Part shown: in pieces, positions 1-13,939 of the stretch
Numbering within the stretch: position 1 is the first letter of the stretch
How the letters are laid out: each line of letters begins with the position of its first letter
Source of the DNA: Rhyacichthys aspro
Lineage: Eukaryota > Chordata > Actinopteri > Gobiiformes > Rhyacichthyidae
Assembly (NCBI GenBank): GCA_036850595.1
Contig: CM072151.1
Coordinates: forward strand, 15,911,307 to 15,975,306
Reading direction: 5' to 3'
Length of the DNA stretch: 64,000 nt
Made by a program: the position numbers and the translations under genes
Notes under the pieces: generated by a model
Databases searched by the model: none
What the model was told of the DNA's origin: nothing
Seen by the model: only the letters and a program-made list of their open reading frames with translations

Positions 1-3000
1 CGGACGTAAGAGTGGAAACAAGAGTTAGGCGAGAACAAAATGGAGATGAGGACAGGAGAGCGAAGAAGCAAGGAATCAATAAACACAAGCCTTGTGTTAC
101 ACGACAACATGGAGGTCAGCCAGTTGTGTTATTGAACAGAGATCATCTTCATTCCTTTGATCTATACAACACTGTTTTTTTGTACATATACATGACGCAT
201 GAAAATATACAAATTTCATCTTTGCGTACTTAGTTTTAGAGAAGTGACTCACAGGAACAAGCTGACCAGAAGTGAAAGCTGAGAAATTCATGAGGTTACC
301 GGGGAAAGGGCTTGTAGACATAGCACGAAAAGGAAAGTAATAAAAGTAACATTTAAAACAGAAACAAAAATAGGACCAGCTGTAACAAAACCCAATAAAA
401 ACAAACCAGACCCTGTGTTATTTAAATTGGAGAAACCTGAAGTGAAAGAGGAAGTACCAAATTGTGGTCGTAAAGGCCTATTCGTCTTTATAAACGTCAG
501 AGGTAAAGCAGAAAAGGATCCCTGGTGAAATTAAAAATGAAAGATGAGGTAGCTGTGAGCACTTTTAGTAGCTTGTCAGTCAGTTGTTAGACCCCAGCCT
601 ACAGTCCTGCCTGTCTGCCCTCAGAGTTGTCTCACTCACGATGCATATTATTAGAGTGGGAGCCCCCAAAAGCCCCGAGGCACCGCAGCGCCCATCTGTT
701 TTCCCTCTTCTGTTGTGAAACTCCAAACATGTGGGCTGATGTTGGGGTCAGAGGTCGACATATGAGGTCCGCTGTGAGTGTGCGGGATTAGGGCGCAGCA
801 CCACCCTTCCTCTGGTCCACCCCCCTCTTCTCCAGGCAGGCTCCGAAAGCCCGCAATCAATCGGTCTTTGTGGTAGAGAGCGCTTTCACCCCCTGCTTCC
901 TCTTTTATGCGCCGCGCACAAACAACCGACGCACAAACACAGAGTTCTTGTGCTGGGAAGATCCACCGGGACGGGGCTCACACTCCGCCTGTCTCTGCGT
1001 CTGTCAGACCTCATCAAGATAAGGACCTTCAACTTCCCAACACCCTCCATCACTTCATGACACTCATCCCACTACCTCCCCCAATGAAGACAAACAGCCC
1101 CTCACCTCCTAACACAAGCTCCTTTTACCCCACTCAAATACACACGAAACATTAATTAAGTGTAGTTAAAACTAATTCTTTTCCATATTACTACATTTAT
1201 TAAATATATTGCCTGTTCAGGTGAGTTTTCTCAGATCTATTTATGTTAAAAACGTGGCTTTGAACACGTGCTGCCAGGTTAGCGCTACGTGCTGGAGGAG
1301 AGTCAGGAGCGTGAGGAGAGCCTGGAGGAGAGGGGATTAAAATGTTTGTTTTTTTCCAAAGGGATGGTTTACATTATCTGATCTGACTCAATTTTACGCT
1401 TCCGCCAGGCCACACCTTGTAAAGCCGTGCCTCTGACTGCATATGTTTTGTTTTAGTGGAAACCAAATGGAAAAACACAACATTACACACTCATTGCTGC
1501 TGGCTGGCCCACTTACATGTGTGCCTCTCTTGACCTTCTGGATGGCCTTCTCTGACCTGAGGTGACCTGTCCGCTCAACTGTGTCCAAGCTCTCATTAGG
1601 GGGATTCTCGGTGGACTTCACCCCGCTGTTATAAACAAGACCTTTCTTTGAAATCTGCCTCCTTTTCTTTCCTTCTATTAATTATTTCATTTTGCAGATG
1701 GTGCTATCCTTGTATTTCAAGAATGTGGTTCATGGTAGTGTTTTCTTCGGTCTTTGCTGTGGTCGTGTTTAACCGCGTGCTGCACCACGCCGGGGCAGTA
1801 TTTTTGGACAACCCCATGCCGTTCCCTTATCTGCATTACAGCTTCTATAAATGGCTGCTCTTCAAGATAAGATCAGCCGGGTTGGTCGTAGACTCATGTC
1901 TGTGAAGGACTGACATACAGCCCGAGGTTAAACTCTACGATGTGATTGGCTGCGTGCCCGTTGCCCCTAAACCACATTCGGCTGGTGCAGTTTGAGTGTG
2001 CTATCAATCTCCCGCTGAGTTACAACATAGTGTGTGACAGGACGTCTGGGGGAGCGCTGTGCTAACGGGCCCTGACAGCCTACCATGCAATACCTGATCA
2101 CTCTTTATAGACTTGTCCAGGGACTCTTAAAAAATTTAAATAGGAAAGGCTTCAAACAGATTTTCTGCTAGGATTTACTGTCTGGGGTGAAGGTTAAGAC
2201 AATGTGTAGTTTATGTGGTTGTAATGACCCAGGAAAGGGTCTCTCTTATGCGTATATGATTCAGGTGAACACTAAAACAAAGCTAAGCACACAATGTTCT
2301 GGATATTTCTCAAACAGCTGTTCCTGCATCTTTTTAATTCTCCTTCTTTCCAGGCTGAATTGAAGTTATTGATATAATGATTTATTACTGGGGTGGGAAA
2401 GTGAGAGCGGTGAAATGTGTCTCATGCTTTTTGCCAGTGCCTTGTTTTACCTCATGCTTTTTGAAGGTCTCTGTGTGTGTCTGAGTGTGTGTGTGTGTGT
2501 GTGACTTGTACAGTTTCCCTTGTAGTAGTCGTTTACAGTGTTCACAGATGTGGCTTTGTCAGAAACAGAGCACTTTCCACAGATCCCCACAGAAGACCAT
2601 GACATAAGAGAAAACATTTGAAGATAATGATGGTGGTCGGTGATATGGAAGTGCACCACATTGATGCTGTTAGCGATCAAAGTGTTGTGACCGAATGCTC
2701 CGATAGGATGTGGTTAAGACTGGCTTTTCTTCATTAAACTTAAACCTTATGTAGATAACTCGAGCCTCGACTGGAACATTTTACCCTCCATCGTCAGCAT
2801 ATATCTGTATATGATCTCATCTCCAAGGCGTGGAGCGGCCTGCGCTGAGAGCCATGTCACCACCTCATTACGTCTAATATTATTGATCTAACCTTCATTC
2901 CAACAGGTTAACTGGCCTCCATCCCTGCAACCCTGTCAGACGCTGCTGTATTAGGAAACCCAAAGCCAAGAAAAATATACAAGGCTGGCTCCACATCTCA

Positions 3001-5155
3001 AATCTCCACATCTGATCAGATCTGTCCGCCTCAAGTGTTTCTCCGGCATGCGTGCTTAGCTCTGATGTTGCCCTACTTTTCTCTCTTGTCACTTTTTCAT
3101 CTGTTTACATTTTTTTGTATTGTAGGGATTTTACACAAGACAGACAATACTCTATAATTTATCCTTTCTTTTTGAATTAGACCCTCGTGAACTGAGACCA
3201 CTGAAACATTCAATTCATAGCTCGTGGCATAACTTCCACATTAAATTTGATATAGTTCTCAGCATGCAGCACATAGTATATGGGTATCCCGCTGTTTGAC
3301 TCTACAGAAAGACCCAAGAAGCATTGCTAAATGTTTCTGTCTGCAGCCAGAAGTTCCAGTCACGAAACGTCCTAACCTCCCCAACCTCTCAGCTGGAGCT
3401 CTCACAGCTGTTCACGCACACACACCGCTACATGCACAAACGTACACAAAGCAAATCAAACCAAACATTTACCTTGTTGTTAACAGAAGTAGTGCTGTTT
3501 CCCACAGTTATAGCTTCACCTCTGTAGTGTCTTCGCTGACCTGCAGTGCTCAGGACTCATCCCGGTCCCCGGTGCTCTGCCTCCAATTTGTCCAGGCCCT
3601 CTTCTTCTTCCCACACCGACCCACTCCTCTCTGTGGACTCAGCTGTCCTCAGGCTCAGGCTGGGGCATGGTTCAAAAGCCGGCCACTTCCAACACACTGT
3701 GCTCTGACAACTGATGCCTCGAGTTTTTCACAAAGGATGGGGAGGGAAAGAGGAGGAGAGGGGAGGAGAAGGGGGACGAGGGTGTGGGAGTTAGATTGTT
3801 AGGGTTTTTTTTTTTGAGTGGTCCGGCCCACCTCTGATGTCACTCTCATGGAAAAAGACAAAAAGGAGAGTACCATAAGTGGTTTAAATGATTTTCCTAA
3901 CCTCTAAAAACTCAAGCAAGAAGAGAAAAGCAGTTTTGAATTTCCTTAATGTTGAAATTTTAATTCTTTGCCTCCAAATCCTTAATTTCCTTGCTTTCAC
4001 TTGCCCCAAATATGAGCTGCTTTTAATGCAGCAGTCGTTTCTGTGCAGCTTCCTGTTGAGCTTCAAGGGACGTTAAGGGGATGCAGATAGAAATCCTAAG
4101 CCTTCAGGGACCTCCTCTTCCGCGCTCATGTCCACTTTTCTCACTTTGTGCCTTACAGCTGCGTCTCCAAAACTTGTAAACTGTCCTTTTCTGCCTCTCA
4201 GCCTCTTCCTTTGATTCTAATCAGATGGTGTTGTTTCGTTTGTGTGTAAGGCAAGGAGAGGTTCGGCTATCTGCTGGATCGGCTCCTATTCTCGTGTTGT
4301 CCTAGCTTGTTTATACATCTGTGTTTAGACTCTGAATTCACACTGTTGTAAATGTGCGTCTTATTTGCACACATCTGTGAGGGAAACAAAGGTTTCCAAG
4401 AAGAGGAGTGGGAGGTTACGTGTGTCATGTAATCTACTGTGTGATAACTTTTCCTACATCTGCACTCAATCTCGATGCTGGCGTGTGAAATGAGAATTGA
4501 GAGAGTATGAGGTGGAAAGAAGAGAATGGAAGAAAAAGGCATGCCATCAGGTCACTTTAGAAGCTGTTAATCTTGCTCTTCAGAATGGTGGGAAGCTGCT
4601 CCTGGGTTTGTCTCTTAACGTTAATATTTATGTAATGCGAGTATAAGTATCTCAGCCCAGCTCCAAGTTGGCCAGGAAGAGATCAGAAAGATGTGGTGAG
4701 GGAAGAGAGATGGCCAAGGGGTAAGACGGTTGAAAAGACCAGTCATCCACGTAATAGACTCATTTCTGTACAAGAGGATACAATTTGGACCCAAAAGAAA
4801 TCGAAATTACTCAAAATATATGCAAATTTCAGACTGCAGTGCTTTCATTCTCATCTGTTTTGGCACTTCAGATGTAAAGGCACACTGCTCCTTCAACAAT
4901 TTGTTCTTTATATTCCGAAACGCACACCTGCAAAGCACTTTACGCATCAAAGGAAATCTGGAACCGTTACAGTGTCCAGCCTCGTCTGTGCCTACATGTT
5001 TGCTTTGTAATGAGCTGAACCCTCTGTGTTTGGCCGAAAAATCCTTGTTCCATACTAGTGTTCGCCTCTGCCAGATGGACAGTGTCCTCAATTGGCTGGC
5101 TATTCTCATTTGTACCAGTCTATAATGCTGTTTCTTTTCCTCTCTTCATTTTTAG
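1..5155 (+). other. ralgps2: Intron of ralgps2 (5' part of the gene lies outside the window)
   Basis: The first exon I can support begins at 5156 in the middle of a Gly codon, so the preceding sequence must be intron. I looked for the RasGEF-end exon that should come immediately before it, and for a nested ANGPTL1 gene (which sits in a RALGPS2 intron in mammals), and saw neither. Short open frames at 12-233, 907-1155, 3296-3802 and 4693-5125 have no family signature, and the one at 3296 opens with TTG. The stretch holds a short TG microsatellite and a purine-rich tract near 3738-3800. I see nothing else. Confidence 0.7.
2471..2503. repeat. TG dinucleotide microsatellite
   Basis: An interrupted run of TG units broken by one CTGAG. 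It is a simple-sequence repeat with no gene association. Confidence 0.85.
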
Positions 5156-8100
5156 GAATGTACCTGTCTGATCTGACATACATAGACTCAGCCTACCCCT
5201 CCACAGGCAGTATACTGGAGAACGAGCATCGATCCAATCTGATGAACAACATCCTCAGAATTATATCAGATTTACAGAGATCCTGTACATACGGTGGGTT
5301 TACAGTATTACTTTCTTAATATGCCTATTAGATGCATGTAACCGTCTACACATGCACAGTATTGCATTCATTCTCATGTGTGTAAATATCCTCTCTTTTA
5401 CAGATGTTCCTGTGATGCCTCATATACAGAAATATCTCAACTCTGTCAGGTATATTGAGGAGCTGCAGAAGTTTGTGGAGGATGACAATTACAAGTAAGC
5501 GAATAAGTTACTTAAATATAAATCCTTTGTAGTTCAGATTGTGGGAATAAGACTTACATTGCCCAAATTGTACATCTAAGATAGTTTTTGCTTATTGTTA
5601 AATCAGGCTGTCACAGAAGATTGAGCCAGGCACCAGCACACCACGAGCAAATGCCTCCAAAGAGGACCTTGTTGGTGAGTTGAAGGTTAAATGTTATTCA
5701 AGTATTAGCTTAAAGATGTGAAGATATCATTTGTGCCTTTTTATTAACTTAATATTTAGGCCAGGAAGCATCAGCCTCTCCTCTCTGTGGTCGAAAATGC
5801 ACAATAGCTGCTGAAGGAACCAAAGTTCCAGCCACACCTCCTTCACCGAGAAACCTGCTGCCCTATGGACACAGGAAGTGCCACAGTCTGGGATACAAGT
5901 CAGTTAAAGTCTGAGATGCATTACATTTTCTAGTAAATGGTAAAAAGTATTTCATGCTTGTTTGTCTCTGTTTCTATGCTGGTCACGTAGTTTTATTCAC
6001 AAGATGAACACAGTAGAGTTTAAAAGTGCTACGTTCCCCAATGCCGGGTCCCGCCACTTATTGGATGATAGTGTGATGGAGAGTCACAGTCCGACGCGGG
6101 GACAGGCAGAGAGCTCAACTCTGTCTAGTGGCATTTCTCTTGGTAAGACATAAATATATAATTCAATAAAAGCTGCAGTCCTCTTCTTCCCCGTGTGATG
6201 ATGTCTGTATGTGTGCACAGGGAGCAGCGAAGGGTCAGAGCTAAGTGAAGAGGTGTCATGGCCGGCTTTTGAGAGGTGCGTTTTACTCATTAGGTTGTTT
6301 GTGCTTTCTCACCACATCCACAGCCTCCATCATGAAATAACCTCATTCCTAATGCAAGCGTATATTTTGAAAGCTCTGACTTCAAGGCGCAGCTGTTCAA
6401 AATGATCCACCATTAAAAGTCTCTCAAACACACCATGCCCAGCCGAGCTGATAGCCTTGCAGCCAAGACAGTCATGCCTCATTCCTTTTCTGCAGCTCTC
6501 AGCCTTTACCAAATGTATAAAAATGCCTCTGCTTCTCCAGCAGCGTGAAATTAATTTAGTGCTTAGCTTTATCCCACCTAACTGTAGTCCACCTGCACCA
6601 ACAACTTTTTGGTGCATGAGCCAAACATAGACCACTTTGTACTAACCTCTTTTCCAGAACACCATTCCCCAAAGCTCTTAAATCACATTTTTTGCGACTA
6701 ATTCCACTAACCATTTAGCAGATGACCGCCCTTCCATTTAGAGCTAACCTTTGTAACTCAACGGGACAGATCTGTGATTAAAAAACCCTCAGTTTTACCA
6801 GTGTCCATGCCCCCTATCCAATCCTATCTTATCCCATTCTGAACAGGACTCGCTTCTATCACTCTTTGGGCCCAGTGACCCGTGTGGCCCGCATCCCCTA
6901 CAGAGGAGTCTTGAGGCCCAGCAGGTATACACACCCCCCGTGTCGAAAACAAACCTGAGCTGAACCAAACCCTCTCTTATCCTCACTTCACGGCTCTGGG
7001 GCTCTGTCAGTTATTGCTGCGATCTGGCGCTTAGTGTGTGTGCCTCTGGGATAACCTGTGTGTGTGAGGTGAAGGGTCAAGTGTGTGTTATCATTTGATG
7101 GTGATGATCATCTCTTGCTATTTACCAACAGCCTATAATCAGTCTTTTGCTCTCTTGAATTTTTTTTTGCATGTTTCCTTCAAAAAGTCTTGTACACAAA
7201 CACAAAAATAAAGATATGTTCAGACTGTAGTGAACCTAGATGACTTCTAGTTTTCAATATACTCAACAAACTTAGTTTCTATTGTCATACTTAGCTTTAT
7301 GTCTGACTATCATTTTCAATCAGATGTAAAATCTAACATAAAATGGGACAAATTCTTACTGATTATTGCAGCCAGTGCTTCTAGTTGTTGCATAACGCGC
7401 ATTCTCTGTGGTTACGATCGGGTCTCTCATCTGTCTCTCTTTCCACCAGGCTATTTGGGTTCTTGCACTGGGCTTCCTGCTCTGATCCTCCTAACAGACA
7501 CAATCTGCTCACCATCTTGTCCATTGCTGCTCTACATTATGCTTCATAGATTTATATCTGTAAAATTGGACAAAAAAGAAACATTTTCGCAGTGGAGTTC
7601 AAGTACATCAGCAGATTGTGTCTGGCTTTGTTACTCGTAGTCTACTGCTGCTATTCTGAGATGCATGTGTTTTTTATTTAGCATTTAATAATTGTTTTTG
7701 TTCTTTTTGTTGCAGCTCAGCCGAGTCGGAGGAGTTAGCAGTGCACTTGTATCCTGGAGCAGTCACAGTGCAGGGTGTACTGAGGAGGAAGACTGTGCTA
7801 AAGGAGGGCAAGAAACCAACTGTGAGTGCACAATGCTACCTTTTCACACACACCTGTAGGCAGCAGATGAGGAATGGAGGCTGCGTAGTGCTTCAGAGGC
7901 ACCTAAGGCAACAGAGCATCTCTCAGTTTCTCTGCTCTTTTATTTCTACTTAATTCCAGTCTTTCCAGGCCATGTGTGTACTTTTTCTTGCCCTGCTCAA
8001 GTCTTTTTACATTTGCACTGGGATTAACCTACACTGTTATTGCTGGAGACAGATTTTTGTTAACATAACAGGTCATTTGATTTATGAGCTTGTAACATTT

Positions 8101-9715
8101 ATATTTTTCTCTCTTACTGTTTAGTCAGTTAAACACAGTGTACATCAGGTTAAATAGAGTGTTTTTATTGTGTTATTATTCCATCCCAAGCTGATAATGG
8201 TCAGTCAGGTTGATGGTGATTATTTCTTGTGTGTCCAGGTGGCATCTTGGACCAAATATTGGGTGGCTCTCTGTGGAACTCAGCTCTATTACTACACTGC
8301 CAAGTCCCTGAAGGCCACAGAAAGAAAGCATGTAAGTCTCACATGTTTTGACTGTTGAAAAGTGTTTAGGTGCAGAACAGATAAAGTAATATGAGATGAA
8401 ACATGCTTAAGTGTGTGATCTTTGTATTGCCAGTGGCAGTTTAAAGACTCAATGCATCACAAAGCCTCAAAACAAACATGGTTTTAAATGCAGAGGAAAA
8501 CTGACATCTGACAGTCATTACCCACACATCCTTAGTGAGTTTAATTACTAAATGAACTCGAGACAAAACACTTCTTAGTAATTTCTCTGGGGTTTTTACT
8601 CAACACAACAAAACATAACTATGGCTTTTGAAACTAAACATATTCTTGTAATTACCGATTATATTTTTTTGGACTGTGTATATGCCTAGAAACTGTGACA
8701 GCTGCTGCTTATACTGTATCGGTTTCAGGAACCTTAAGGAGCTTAAAGGAAACTGGGCTGTTCAAAAGAGAAACAGAATAGCAGCGATAGTGACACCGGG
8801 AATAAAACAGTAAATGAAAGATTCTGAGAGGAGGGGGATGCCTGGAGTCTGGCACAGTGGGGGGACACACAGATGGTAGCACTCATTGAGTAATGAGACC
8901 AATGACATCACTGTAGTCCCGTATGTCACTCACAGGCTAATGAGAACCTTGTGGTGTGCTCAGGCAGGCAGACCTAGAGGTTACACACACACACCACTTG
9001 TGTTAACATTCCTTCCTCTTTGGTTTCAGCTTAAAGTGAAGGTAGAATTTAGTTAAAGTCCTTGCAGGAAAGAAATTGAGTGCTATTTCTTGTCTCTTCT
9101 GTCCAGTTCAAGTCGACGTCCAGTAAGAGTGTGTGTGTGGTGGGGCTCATGGCAATGATGGCGGATGATCCTGAGCATCCTGATGTTTTTTTGCTCACAG
9201 ACTCTGAGCATGGTAAGACTGACGTAAACTTTTTTTCTGGTCCAAATAATAGAATATAGTATAACTTTATTATCATTTGAAAACAGATGCTTTCAAAAAA
9301 GTTAGCAGTGGTGGACTGTGTGTACGCGAGTCCCATGCTTGTCATATCTGGCATTCTTCCTGTTCATATCCATCTGTGTATTCGCACATACACAGAAATC
9401 TTTTAGAAATCATCAGCTGAGCCAAAGTCAAGTGAGACCTAAGCCATCTTTCCAGAGAGCTCAGAAAACAGGTGGAAATGAAAGAATTGGCCCTTAAACT
9501 GTTTTGTCTCTGTTGCCTAGGTAACACCTACAAGTACCAAGCGGGGAACCGAATGAACGCTTTGCTTTGGTTCAAGCATCTGAGTGCCACCTGTCAGAGC
9601 AACCGGCAACAGGTATGGAGCCGGGCTTAAACATACCCACACACACTGCGCTTCATTGCATTTGACATTTTCAATCTTTTTCCAGGTGCCAGCCAATCTG
9701 ATGTCATTCGAGTGA
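5156..9715 (+). CDS. ralgps2: RalGPS2, 3' part: Ral guanine-nucleotide exchange factor, C-terminal linker and PH domain
   Basis: Twelve exons: 5156-5293, 5404-5494, 5607-5674, 5760-5898, 5991-6142, 6221-6275, 6847-6924, 7716-7821, 8239-8331, 9107-9212, 9521-9612, 9686-9715. All have AG/GT borders and phases that join, giving 381 codons and then TGA. The read-through protein starts with the end of the RasGEF catalytic domain (MYLSDLTYIDSAYPSTGS). A Ser/Pro linker follows, with a PxxP motif (TPPSPRN) that is the SH3-binding region of the family. The PH domain runs from about GAVTVQGVLRRK to WFKHLSATCQ, and the tail ends VPANLMSFE. RalGPS proteins activate RalA/RalB at membranes; the PH domain targets phosphoinositides. 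Adjacent fam20b argues for RALGPS2 rather than RALGPS1. Exon 6847-6924 (78 bp, in phase) looks like a skippable cassette. The RasGEF core is outside the window. Confidence 0.95.
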
Positions 9716-12700
9716 GCAATGCCACAATAAGGAAGAGTATTGTCAGTAGTGGAAGTTTTCACTGCCATGAGCCCTGACCGCCAAATGTCCAGTCTACGCC
9801 CTGGCCGCACTGCAGCCTCACCTGCCACCACTGCCTTAACCACAATACCCTGTGTGTGCTTGTATGTGTGTGTAACCAAGTGTGGAACTGCGAGGATAAA
9901 GCGACTATTCAGGCTGTACTGACTACTGAACAAGGACCTGCACCACTTCTTCTGTCTCCCTTATCCTTCATCGTTGTTTTTGCTCTCTAGCACTTCGACG
10001 GAGCCAATTGATTTCTTCTGACAGACCCTCTCTGTCTACAGAAGGACATAAATATCCTTCTCTTTTGATTTTTTTTTTTTTTTTAAGTCAACTATTTTAA
10101 TGCTTGAATGCAGGATTTTCCCGCCTTTTTATTAGACTGGGCTGGACACATATTTAACCAGATACGCACTGAGACAAGTTACCTATTGGACTCTTGGAGG
10201 GTTTTAATACAAACCTTTTATACTTCCAGCTCTCCTCACACTCACAGACATTGTTTCTTTGTTCACTTGCGTTGTCTTGGGAGTTACCGGATTATTTAAA
10301 TAACCACACTCTTGCACTCGCACACACAGACTGTTTGATTGCGTCGTCGTAAACATAAGGGCTCTGAATTGCAATCAATTTCCAGCAGAAACTATTTCCT
10401 CACTTCCTGAATGTGTCTAGTTTTTATTACCAAACTCAGTCCCCTACTTTGTAATATATTCACTAACTGGTTTGTTTGTTTGTATGTATGTGTGTCTTTA
10501 TATAACTGCTTGGGTGAGGAGAAACTGGGAGCAAGGGCCTAATGATTTTCTTAAATTACAGGTAACTCGTCTGTAGGTACGATTATCCCAGAAGTCTAAG
10601 CTAAGACATGTTCACGGTTTGTTGTTACTCCTTTTTAGTCCGCTGTATTTATGTGTTCCTCAGTGGCCATCCAGCGTCGTCTGCTCTCAGTCTCGGCTGT
10701 CATCAGCTAGCTTCACCACATTCTCACACACTAAACACTAAAGATTTGAAACTGTGAAAGAGCCCAATGAGAGAGAGCAATGAGAACTCCATACGTGACT
10801 CGATCTCATTCTCGTTTTGTTGCTTGGGGGACAGACATTCAAAGCTACCTGGAGCCATAAAGAGCCTGTTTTAAACTGTTTGTTGATATTTTGTGCTGTT
10901 AGTTTTTCCTTATTTGGGAGAGATGGTGCAGTTCACAGTATTACAGTGTGGTAGATGATTGCACGTCATATATGAGTTGTCTGTTACATTTACATGTTAC
11001 AGTTTTCTTTTGTGTTGAAGCAAATTAGTATTTTATGTACTTTTAGAATTTTTTTTTTTTTTCCCTTATTCTGTTGTATTGTAGGAATAAGCTCATTTAT
11101 GAATCCTAATGACATTGCATCTGATTTAAAAGGCATAAGCACCTTGGTTATGATTGGTGCCAAATGATGCAAAAGTAGTGTTTAGGGGCAGTGCAGAGGT
11201 GGGGTAAGACCTAGGCATGTTTACCATTTCCACTTTCCTCAAAGGCAAACAAGTAGACTTTGTTTTGTTGTGTTGTCCATTGCGTCTGCATGAACAAAAG
11301 GATGGCTTACTTTGAATACTAAAATTCAAAATCCCAACCCTTTTTAAAATATTTGTTTACACTGTATGTTTACACAATCGTTTGGCCAAAATCACAATCT
11401 TTCTGTCTACTCCACTGTTACTGTTTGTACCTAAGAAAACTATGCCCTGCCTATCAATGGGGTGTAATAAATAGGTTTTTCCTGGCAGTTCACAACAGGA
11501 ACAGATGTTAACATATCTATACTGCCAGTTATAAATCAGTTTCTAATGTATTACACTGGCATATCACCAAACAGAAACAGTTAAGTCTATACTGTATTTT
11601 CTAAAGTGATGCAATTTTCCACGACTCATGATTTAAGTAACTGTATACCCATCTTTTCAGATTGACTGTTAAGTTTCAAGCCCATGAGAAGTAATGAATT
11701 ATTTTGTATATGAACTTTTTTAATTGAGATATGGCAGTGGATAATCCCATGTATGAATGAGAAAGCCAAAGACAGACAAAGGCTGTTACTGAGAGCATGA
11801 GTATGCATTTGGATGTCTGCAAATGCTTCTATTTTTTTACCCTTTCAAATTAAAGTCAGATCCCTGACTGGCAATGCCTCCAGGCTGCTGTCAGTGCTGA
11901 GCGGTGGGAACTGGCTACCTAATCATCTTTGGGTCTAGTTTCCAGCTCATGCCACAATGTCATGCTGGCTTGTAAAAAAAGAACCAGAGAACAGAGTGTA
12001 AGTTGAAATCACATTTGTATTCACTGTATGGTTTGAAAGAGTATGGTAAAAGATAGGTAGGAGCAAAAGCTGTATGAGGTGGGATAATCCTAAAAGTGAA
12101 GCACTATTAATCTGATACTGGCGTTTGTTTACCATTAGTTGGCTTGGGACATAGAGGACTGTGAAATGTTAAATTACAAACACAGTGGAGTCTGCAGACG
12201 CTAGTTGAAATCCAGTCTAAACCTTTGAGACATATTCAGACAAGTCAGTAATCAGGTTTGGCAATACAATATATCAATGTGTAAAGGAAAATGTGAAGCA
12301 AGCACAGGTTGTCACCATTAACCTTGGTGTACTAATACAAGGCTAACAATGATGGTAAAGATGTTCCCTTTTGATGGACACCAATCAGCAAACTCTTATC
12401 TTCTCTATTTTTAAAATGGTGTGCAAAACAAAGGCTTGTGAGTGCCATCCTGTAAGATTCATTTGAATTTATTTAGATGTACAAGTCCCTCTTAATCCCA
12501 CATTGTGTCAAGCGCTTTTTTGTGAGGTTTTCCCTCATTGTATTCTGAGTTTACATCGTATACTGTTTTCATTTTATGAGCTATGTATGGTCAAAATAAT
12601 GGAAACACGTGTCCCCTTTAGGATGTTTTGTTTTAGAAGGACTTCAAGAGCACTGACACTTAGTTCTAGCATAACAAGAATAGAAAATGTAACTTTATAT

Positions 12701-13150
12701 CTAATTTCAAGATCCTGTTTTAGGATAATTATGGTTAATACAGACAAGACTGCTAAAGGTGCAAATGTCCTAATAGGTCATGTTATATCCTGTTTTGACC
12801 ATATTGTCTACAAATGCACAATTTGACCTGTATTAACTGCTTTAAACCTGCAATATGTTCCTTCAAAGTTTGTCCTCTTGATTCAGTGAAGAAGTAAGAT
12901 AAGTACGAGCCTTTGCGCTGGGCAGACGTCAGTCACTGTTTACAAAGGACGTCGACAACCTTTTAAATCATTGCAGGTGACCAGGTTGATGGAGTAAATG
13001 ACCTTTGGCCTGTGCCCTTCACCTGGTTGTGTGTGCTGTCTGTTTCTGCTACCCATGTCATGACTGTGGCCAGCGCTGTGACCTCACTGTTGAGTGATGC
13101 GCTGCCTGGTTTGAAGACTGAGAATCAATAAACACTCTGCCTTTTTTACT
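9716..13150 (+). other. ralgps2: Probable long 3' UTR of ralgps2
   Basis: No coding exon is visible after the TGA at 9713. The sequence is AT-rich with poly-T tracts (near 10070 and 11050) and possible polyadenylation signals AATAAA at 11466-11471 and, best placed, 13127-13132. The second is followed by T- and GT-rich sequence (TTTTTTACTT, TGTGTTTGTG) typical of a downstream element. That would make a UTR of about 3.4 kb; its extent is inferred. The ORF at 12503-12826 shows no family signature. Confidence 0.55.
13127..13132 (+). terminator. ralgps2: Polyadenylation signal, likely distal end of ralgps2
   Basis: AATAAA in the context AGAATCAATAAACACTCTGC, with a GT-rich downstream region. It is the last good signal before the fam20b promoter. 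Confidence 0.5.
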
Positions 13151-13269
13151 TCACACATCTGCTCTGTGACCCTTATTTTGTCAGTGTATTTGTGTGTGGG
13201 TATGTAAGAGTGTGTAAAGTGTCTGATCACTCATGATTGTGAATCAGCTACTGACAAGGAGTTATGCTC

Positions 13270-13700
13270 AGTGACGGCAAGTAACTGGATACATTTACTG
13301 TTGCATTTACTTAAGTAACTTTAAAAAAGTTCTTGTAAAAGACAATTTCCTGAAAAAACTTTGACTTTAGATATTTTGAAGAAAATGTACAGTAAATTAT
13401 TTCACATTTTACTATTACTTTTACTCATATCCGTCTATATGTTCACAGCACCTTGCACTGCTCATCATCAGTAAAAGTCAGGGATGCACATGTATATGTA
13501 TATTGAGAACAAATTCTCATTTACATCGATGACCTTGTCAAGACGCAGCAATACAAAAGAGAAAGAAGAAAAAACATCAAATATCCATACAAATATACAT
13601 ACATCAAATATCCATACATACAGATTCATACAATGTAGCACAATATGCAGCATGTACAACATAATTGAATGACCTTCTTTCCTGGAAAAGCTGGAATAAA
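13270..13700. repeat. Degenerate dispersed-repeat remnants
   Basis: Around 13272-13330 the sequence (CAAGTAACTGGATACATTTACT, then ACTTAAGTAACTTT) resembles the teleost repeat type with repeated aagtaac / acatttact / acttaagtac words. From 13540 to 13640 there is an A-rich stretch with repeated ATCCATACA and ATACATACAT words. The family assignment is by eye, and no clean ends or target duplications are visible. Otherwise this ralgps2-fam20b spacer shows nothing. Confidence 0.35.
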
Positions 13701-13939
13701 AACTGAACCTTGAATGCACTGCTGCCCCTGAGTCAGTGAAATAGTAGACATATATTTAACAATAATTAAAAATCAACTCATTACTTGGGTTGGCTTTTTA
13801 CTCTTCCTTAATAGTTTAAAGGATTAATTAAAATGTACTTATTCACTTTGCTTATTGACCCGACTCATTCTTATTTTAAACTAAAGGTGCTTGTGCAAAA
13901 ATATACTGTCCATGATGAATGATTTTCTGTCACTCTTTT

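Noticed and set aside
3296..3802. 168-codon frame in the ralgps2 intron
   Set aside because: Starts with TTG, contains a low-complexity purine-coded end (GGEGRRRG) and shows no family signature.
1..5155. Nested ANGPTL1-type gene expected in a RALGPS2 intron
   Set aside because: No fibrinogen-like coding sequence is visible. If present it must lie upstream of the window.
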